In this document: piece after piece, positions 60,389-64,000 of the stretch | How the letters are laid out: each line of letters begins with the position of its first letter | Position numbering within the stretch: position 1 is the stretch's first letter | DNA from: a bacterium | Lineage (GTDB): Bacteria > Zixibacteria > MSB-5A5 > CAIYYT01 | Direction of reading: 5' to 3' | Assembly (NCBI GenBank): GCA_016708315.1 | Contig: JADJGC010000023.1 | Span: 496,001 to 560,000 of the forward strand | Length of the DNA stretch: 64,000 nucleotides | Notes under the pieces: generated by a model | Told to the model about the DNA's origin: nothing | Database searches by the model: none | The model's input: the letters and a program-made list of their open reading frames with translations, nothing else | Program-made: the position numbers and the translations under genes

Positions 60389-61451
60389 ATGCAACCCGAC
60401 AAAGCGGCTCGGCTTCGTCGATCGCTTCTTGACACTCTGGATTTTCCTCGCTATGGGAATCGGTGTGGCCTTGGGTCACTTCTATCCCGGCATTGAAGGA
60501 TTCATCAACCAGTTTCAGACCGGCACGACGAATATTCCAATCGCAATCGGATTGATCTTAATGATGTACCCGCCGCTGGCGAAGGTGCGTTACGAAGAGC
60601 TGGGCAAGGTGTTTCGCAACTGGCGAATTCTCGGATTGTCGCTTCTGCAAAATTGGGTCATCGGACCTATTCTGATGTTCGTGTTGGCGATCATCTTCCT
60701 TGCCGGATATCCCGAGTACATGACCGGGTTGATCATGATCGGTTTGGCGCGTTGCATAGCGATGGTGATTGTCTGGAATGAACTTGCAGACGGTGACACT
60801 GACTACGCGGCGGGATTGGTCGCTTTCAATTCGATATTTCAGATACTTTTCTACAGTGTTTACGCGTGGATATTCATCACTGTGGTGCCGCAGTGGTTCG
60901 GACTACAAGGCAGTGTGGTCGAGGTATCAATGGGGCAGATTGCCGAAAGCGTGATGATCTATCTCGGCATCCCGTTCTTCGCCGGAATGATTACTCGATA
61001 TGTTCTGGTGAAAGCCAAAGGCAGGGATTGGTACCACACCGTGTTCATTCCCAAAATCAGTCCGATCACGTTGATTGCACTGCTGTTCACGATACTCGTG
61101 ATGTTTAGTCTTAAGGGGAACATGATCGTGCAGATTCCGCTCGATGTGGTGCGAATTGCGATACCGCTGTTGATCTACTTCGTCGTGATGTTTCTGGTTA
61201 GCTTCTATATGGGCAAACGCGTCGGGGCTGACTACTCCAAAGCTGCGACTTTGTCGTTTACCGCGGCAAGCAACAACTTCGAACTGGCAATTGCGGTTGC
61301 AGTTGCTGTGTTCGGCGTGAATCACGGGGCGGCTTTTGCGGCAGTGATTGGCCCGCTGGTGGAAGTTCCGACACTGATTGGACTTGTCAGCGTGGCGTTG
61401 TACTTCCGCCGCAGGTACTTCGCCAATCGAGCAACTATTCCCGCAGCATAG
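60378..61451 (+). CDS. acr3: Acr3-type arsenite efflux permease
   Basis: 357 residues, about ten helices (bile-acid/Na symporter fold). Acr3 pumps arsenite out of the cell. The family core GLARCIAMVIVWNELA contains the conserved cysteine, and AASNNFELAIAVAVAVFG is the second family motif. TTG 60378 is chosen because GGAG lies seven bases upstream, within the end of arsC. It takes arsenite made by ArsC and completes the operon. Confidence 0.95.
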   Translation: MPVECNPTKRLGFVDRFLTLWIFLAMGIGVALGHFYPGIEGFINQFQTGTTNIPIAIGLILMMYPPLAKVRYEELGKVFRNWRILGLSLLQNWVIGPILMFVLAIIFLAGYPEYMTGLIMIGLARCIAMVIVWNELADGDTDYAAGLVAFNSIFQILFYSVYAWIFITVVPQWFGLQGSVVEVSMGQIAESVMIYLGIPFFAGMITRYVLVKAKGRDWYHTVFIPKISPITLIALLFTILVMFSLKGNMIVQIPLDVVRIAIPLLIYFVVMFLVSFYMGKRVGADYSKAATLSFTAASNNFELAIAVAVAVFGVNHGAAFAAVIGPLVEVPTLIGLVSVALYFRRRYFANRATIPAA

Positions 61452-61473
61452 TCCTCAGCCGACTTCGCTGCGG

Positions 61474-61502
61474 TTGACAATCGCGGTGATTAGCGGTATC
61501 AT
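61474..61502 (+). promoter_or_regulatory. Promoter for the rRNA methyltransferase, leaderless
   Basis: TTGACA (61474-61479), 17 bases, TATCAT (61497-61502). The expected start of transcription coincides with ATG 61509, so the mRNA would have no leader. Confidence 0.7.
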
Positions 61503-61508
61503 CCAACA

Positions 61509-62423
61509 ATGCAATTTGAACTACCCGCTGAATTTCGCCAGCGCTACGAATCTCTTTCAGATCAGCCCGAGAAATTCTTTGATGCTCTGCTGCGGCCATT
61601 GCCGCGGTCTTGTCGGGTCAATACTCTCAAGGCTGAAGTCGCCCACGTTCGCGAGCGCTTTGCCGGTTACGGCATTCCGCTTCACGATTGTCCGTGGTAT
61701 GAGCATGCCTTCAGTTCCGATGATGTTCGTCTCGGCGCGACGCTGGAACATTTCATCGGCGCAATCTACATTCAGGACTTGACCTCAATGTTGCCGCCGC
61801 TATTGGTTCGCAATCAGTTGGCGAGTGCAACCTCGGTGCTTGACGCCTGTGCGGCGCCGGGCTCGAAGACGACGCAGTTGGCGGCTTTGATGAACAACCG
61901 CGGCACCATCGTCGCAAACGATCTTGAGTATGACCGCATTCGAGCACTGAAATTCAATCTCGAGAAGACCGGTGCGCTCAACACTGTTGTCACGAATTAC
62001 GATTTACGAAATTTCCCGCAGACAGAATTCGACATCATCCTGCTCGATGCACCATGCACCTCCGAAGGCACAATGCGCAAAGATCGCAAGTTGTTCACTT
62101 GGTGGTCGGCAAAGCGAATCCCTGCAAGCGCCAATCGTCAGCGGCAGTTGATTACTAAAGCATTTGACCTGTTGCGCGTCGGCGGGACCATGATCTACTC
62201 AACCTGCACATTCGCGCCGGAAGAAAACGAAGAGACAATTCAGCATCTCCTGGACAACCGGCCAGCCGAACTTGAGCAGATTGAAATTCCCGGTCTGACC
62301 ATGACCAACGGACTGACCTCGTGGCAGGGCAAGGACTTTGACCCGCAAATGGCGTTGACCAAGCGCATCTTCCCACACTTCCACGATACCGGCGGATTCT
62401 TCCTTGCAAAGGTGCGAAAATGA
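61509..62423 (+). CDS. RsmB/RsmF (NOL1/NOP2/Sun) RNA m5C methyltransferase
   Basis: 304 residues. SAM-dependent enzyme making 5-methylcytosine in rRNA or tRNA. SAM loop LDACAAPGSKTTQLAAL, the catalytic LLDAPCTSEGTMRKD and the second cysteine in IYSTCTFAPEENEETIQ. Lacks the N-terminal NusB-like domain of RsmB, so it is closer to RsmF or the archaeal-type tRNA enzyme. No ribosome site; the promoter at 61474-61502 starts at the ATG. Its stop overlaps the start of the PUA-like gene (ATGA), so the pair is coupled. Confidence 0.92.
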   Translation: MQFELPAEFRQRYESLSDQPEKFFDALLRPLPRSCRVNTLKAEVAHVRERFAGYGIPLHDCPWYEHAFSSDDVRLGATLEHFIGAIYIQDLTSMLPPLLVRNQLASATSVLDACAAPGSKTTQLAALMNNRGTIVANDLEYDRIRALKFNLEKTGALNTVVTNYDLRNFPQTEFDIILLDAPCTSEGTMRKDRKLFTWWSAKRIPASANRQRQLITKAFDLLRVGGTMIYSTCTFAPEENEETIQHLLDNRPAELEQIEIPGLTMTNGLTSWQGKDFDPQMALTKRIFPHFHDTGGFFLAKVRK

Positions 62424-62878
62424 TCGAATTTTGCGAATCGGAAACTCGCGAGCTGGTCTTCGATTATCTTGAATTGCGCTTCGGTTTGTCGAAGAAGCTG
62501 TTCGATGATTTTGGATTCTATGCCGGTCCAAAGGGCCGGGTGATTGTGGGTCCAAAGCAGTACGATGAGACAATTGTGCCCGACACTGCCGGGCTTCTGA
62601 TTGCACGGGTCCATAAGAGCGTGAAACCAACCACCAATCTCCTGCAAATCTTTGGGGCTCTGGCGACGCGCAATACAATTACACTTTCGCGAAACCAGAC
62701 TTTGAAGTATCTTCAAGGGCTCGATATCAAACCGGGCGACGAAGATATTGTGGACGCGACGCATGGTTATATCCTGCTTCGCTATGACCGCTATGCGCTT
62801 GGCTGCGGGCTGTTTCAGGATGGTCACGTCAAGAATATGCTGCCGCGCGCCAAACGAATTGAGCTCGAACACTTATAG
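62420..62878 (+). CDS. PUA-like RNA-binding protein, partner of the m5C methyltransferase
   Basis: 152 residues. C-terminal part (about 95-150: GYILLRYDRYALGCGLF, then KNMLPRAKR) resembles a PUA/RsmF C-terminal domain or archaeal Nip7. The N-terminal half is a pre-PUA-type domain. In E. coli RsmF such a region is fused behind the catalytic domain; here it is a separate, ATGA-overlapping gene. It probably guides the methyltransferase to RNA. The exact family is uncertain. Confidence 0.75.
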   Translation: MIEFCESETRELVFDYLELRFGLSKKLFDDFGFYAGPKGRVIVGPKQYDETIVPDTAGLLIARVHKSVKPTTNLLQIFGALATRNTITLSRNQTLKYLQGLDIKPGDEDIVDATHGYILLRYDRYALGCGLFQDGHVKNMLPRAKRIELEHL

Positions 62879-62892
62879 CGCCATAATGACTC

Positions 62893-62921
62893 TTGACAGT
62901 CTGTGGCAATAATGCTAATTT
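62893..62921 (+). promoter_or_regulatory. pepF promoter candidate
   Basis: TTGACA (62893-62898), 17 bases, TAATTT (62916-62921); the -10 matches only three of six bases. Confidence 0.4.
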
Positions 62922-62939
62922 TGAAAATTAAGTAACCGC

Positions 62940-62960
62940 TTACCGAACTCCGTTCGGTAA
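62940..62960 (+). promoter_or_regulatory. Perfect palindrome in the pepF leader
   Basis: TTACCGAAC, TCC, GTTCGGTAA lies between the promoter and the AGGAG of pepF. Without a T-run it is more likely an operator or an mRNA hairpin than a terminator. Confidence 0.5.
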
Positions 62961-62986
62961 TTCTACATCAGTTCAGGAGAACCACT

Positions 62987-64000
62987 ATGTCCAATGTTGA
63001 CATTTCGAATAAGTCCAAGGCGGTTTCGCCGAAATGGGACCTCGATTCGATATTTGCCGGCGGCAGTTCATCGCCGGAATTCCGGAAATTCTGCGACGCG
63101 GTTCGTGCCGATTTGGCCAAGCTTGCGGAAAGTGTGAAGACACTTCCGGTACAACTTAACGACTCCAGCCGCGCACAATGGATCGGCGCTATCCTCGAAT
63201 TTCAGCGGATTGGCGCACATCTCGAAATGGCGCGGTCGTTTGCCCACTGCCTTGCGACCCAGAACGTCAAGGATGATAACGCGCAAACGCTCGAAGCTGA
63301 AATCGACACCCACATAGCGTCGTGGCTGAATTTACGCACCGGATTTGAGTCCAGCTTCGCCGCACAGTCCGACGGAGAGTGGGAGAAACTCACTGCGGAT
63401 GCGAAGGTCGTCGAGATCAAATTCCCGCTTGATGAAATGCGCCGCATGGCGAAACACAAAATGTCCCCGGAATTGGAAGCGCTGGCTCAAGAACTCGCGG
63501 TAAACGGCTACCATGGCTGGGCGCGGTTGTATGACAAAGTCTCAGGCGAAATCTCCGTCGAATTCGCTGAGAAAGACACAGTTGAGACCATGTCGATCGG
63601 CCAGCTTTCGAACAAGTTCCAAAATCCGGATCGCGATATCCGGCGCCGCGCATTTGAGACATTCGAAAAGACCTGGGCAAAAGAAACCGGCGTTTGTTCT
63701 TCAGCACTGAATTCTCAAGCAGGATTTCGTCTTGCACTATACCGCAATCGCGGCTGGAAGAACGCTTTAGTCGAACCGTTGATGCTTAATCGCAGCCAGC
63801 AAGAGACTCTCGACGCAATGTGGAGCGCGGTCAAGTCGGTGATCCCGGATTTGAAGCGCTACACCGATGCCAAGAAGAAACTGATGGGCACGGACAAGTT
63901 TTGCTGGTACGACCAATTCGCTCCGGTCGGGCATCTCGATCTCGAATTCACCTTTGATCAGGCGGTCGAATTCATTGTCCGGCACCTTGGTTCATTCTCC
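62987..64000 (+). CDS. pepF: Oligoendopeptidase F, M3 family (3' end outside window)
   Basis: 338 codons visible, open to the last base. Begins MSNVDISNKSKAVSPKWDLD, then IFAGGSSSPEF. The M3 N-terminal helical domain is recognisable, e.g. FENT-like pattern RDIRRRAFETFEKTW and ALNSQAGFRLALYRNRGWKN. The HEXXH zinc motif should lie beyond the window. AGGAG seven bases before ATG 62987 fixes the start. It is a cytoplasmic zinc peptidase cutting short peptides. Confidence 0.9.
   Translation, partial: MSNVDISNKSKAVSPKWDLDSIFAGGSSSPEFRKFCDAVRADLAKLAESVKTLPVQLNDSSRAQWIGAILEFQRIGAHLEMARSFAHCLATQNVKDDNAQTLEAEIDTHIASWLNLRTGFESSFAAQSDGEWEKLTADAKVVEIKFPLDEMRRMAKHKMSPELEALAQELAVNGYHGWARLYDKVSGEISVEFAEKDTVETMSIGQLSNKFQNPDRDIRRRAFETFEKTWAKETGVCSSALNSQAGFRLALYRNRGWKNALVEPLMLNRSQQETLDAMWSAVKSVIPDLKRYTDAKKKLMGTDKFCWYDQFAPVGHLDLEFTFDQAVEFIVRHLGSFS

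Overview
The window reads as a chromosomal segment of a Gram-negative-type bacterium outside the Proteobacteria. Lol lipoprotein export genes, a TonB-family protein, DUF2723, DUF4159 and DUF4175 proteins and many multiheme cytochromes sit beside an mcsA-mcsB-clpC block best known from Firmicutes. Base composition looks even, near 50% GC. This mixture fits the FCB group, for example candidate phylum Zixibacteria, but that placement is inference from gene content, not a measured phylogeny. I saw no tRNA, rRNA, CRISPR array, insertion sequence or phage gene. The only structural RNA I recognise is the small SRP RNA.

Layout. 1-6.8 kb: a DEAD-box helicase cut by the window edge, a CapK/PaaK-like adenylating enzyme, a secreted double aspartyl-protease/PDZ protein, a lipoprotein and ssb. 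7-11.8 kb (minus): a tight operon of NhaD-like antiporter, UspA, HtrA protease and beta-CASP nuclease. 11.9-22.9 kb: FAD oxidase, DMT transporter, a DUF2723 membrane protein and a DUF4159-DUF4175-TPR operon. 23.1-25.5 kb: a CadC-type sensor with a P1B ATPase. 26.4-35.1 kb: a long collinear housekeeping run (rsmD, coaD, lysS, lolC, lolD, mcsA, mcsB, clpC). 35.5-38.8 kb: rpmA, lepB, a CNNM/CorC-like protein and TonB. 39-40.5 kb: a heptaheme NapC/NrfH-type cytochrome. 40.8-46.4 kb: SRP RNA, dnaX, ybaB, a frameshifted thiamine pyrophosphokinase, a frameshifted Rrf2 regulator with cysK, and trmB. 46.6-51.9 kb: a TetR regulator and a multiheme cytochrome c/b cluster. 52-55.6 kb: a large M16 peptidase. 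55.8-61.5 kb: a GNAT enzyme and a two-unit arsenic island (arsR, ArsP-like permease, arsEFG; then arsR, arsC, acr3). 61.5-64 kb: an rRNA m5C methyltransferase with a separate PUA-like protein, and the start of oligoendopeptidase F.

How the genes work together. The cytochromes (35 CXXCH motifs over four reading frames) look like quinol-linked inner-membrane and periplasmic electron carriers, with two members resembling Geobacter CbcL in architecture. The two metal islands pair ArsR-family sensors, with visible cysteine sites and palindromic operators, with efflux pumps and reductases. McsA/McsB/ClpC would form an arginine-phosphorylation protein quality control system, sharing a locus with lipoprotein sorting.

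Most notable: (1) an isolated candidate sigma-54-dependent small RNA at 45536-45671; (2) a possible -1 frameshift joining the hexaheme frame to a following multiheme/cytochrome b frame that lacks a signal peptide; (3) an A-run in dnaX placed exactly where slippage would make a gamma-like short form; (4) duplicated identical operators in the arsenic island; (5) several promoters placed so close to start codons that leaderless translation is likely. Three frame breaks lie between 43.6 and 47.8 kb, so base accuracy there needs checking before biology is inferred.
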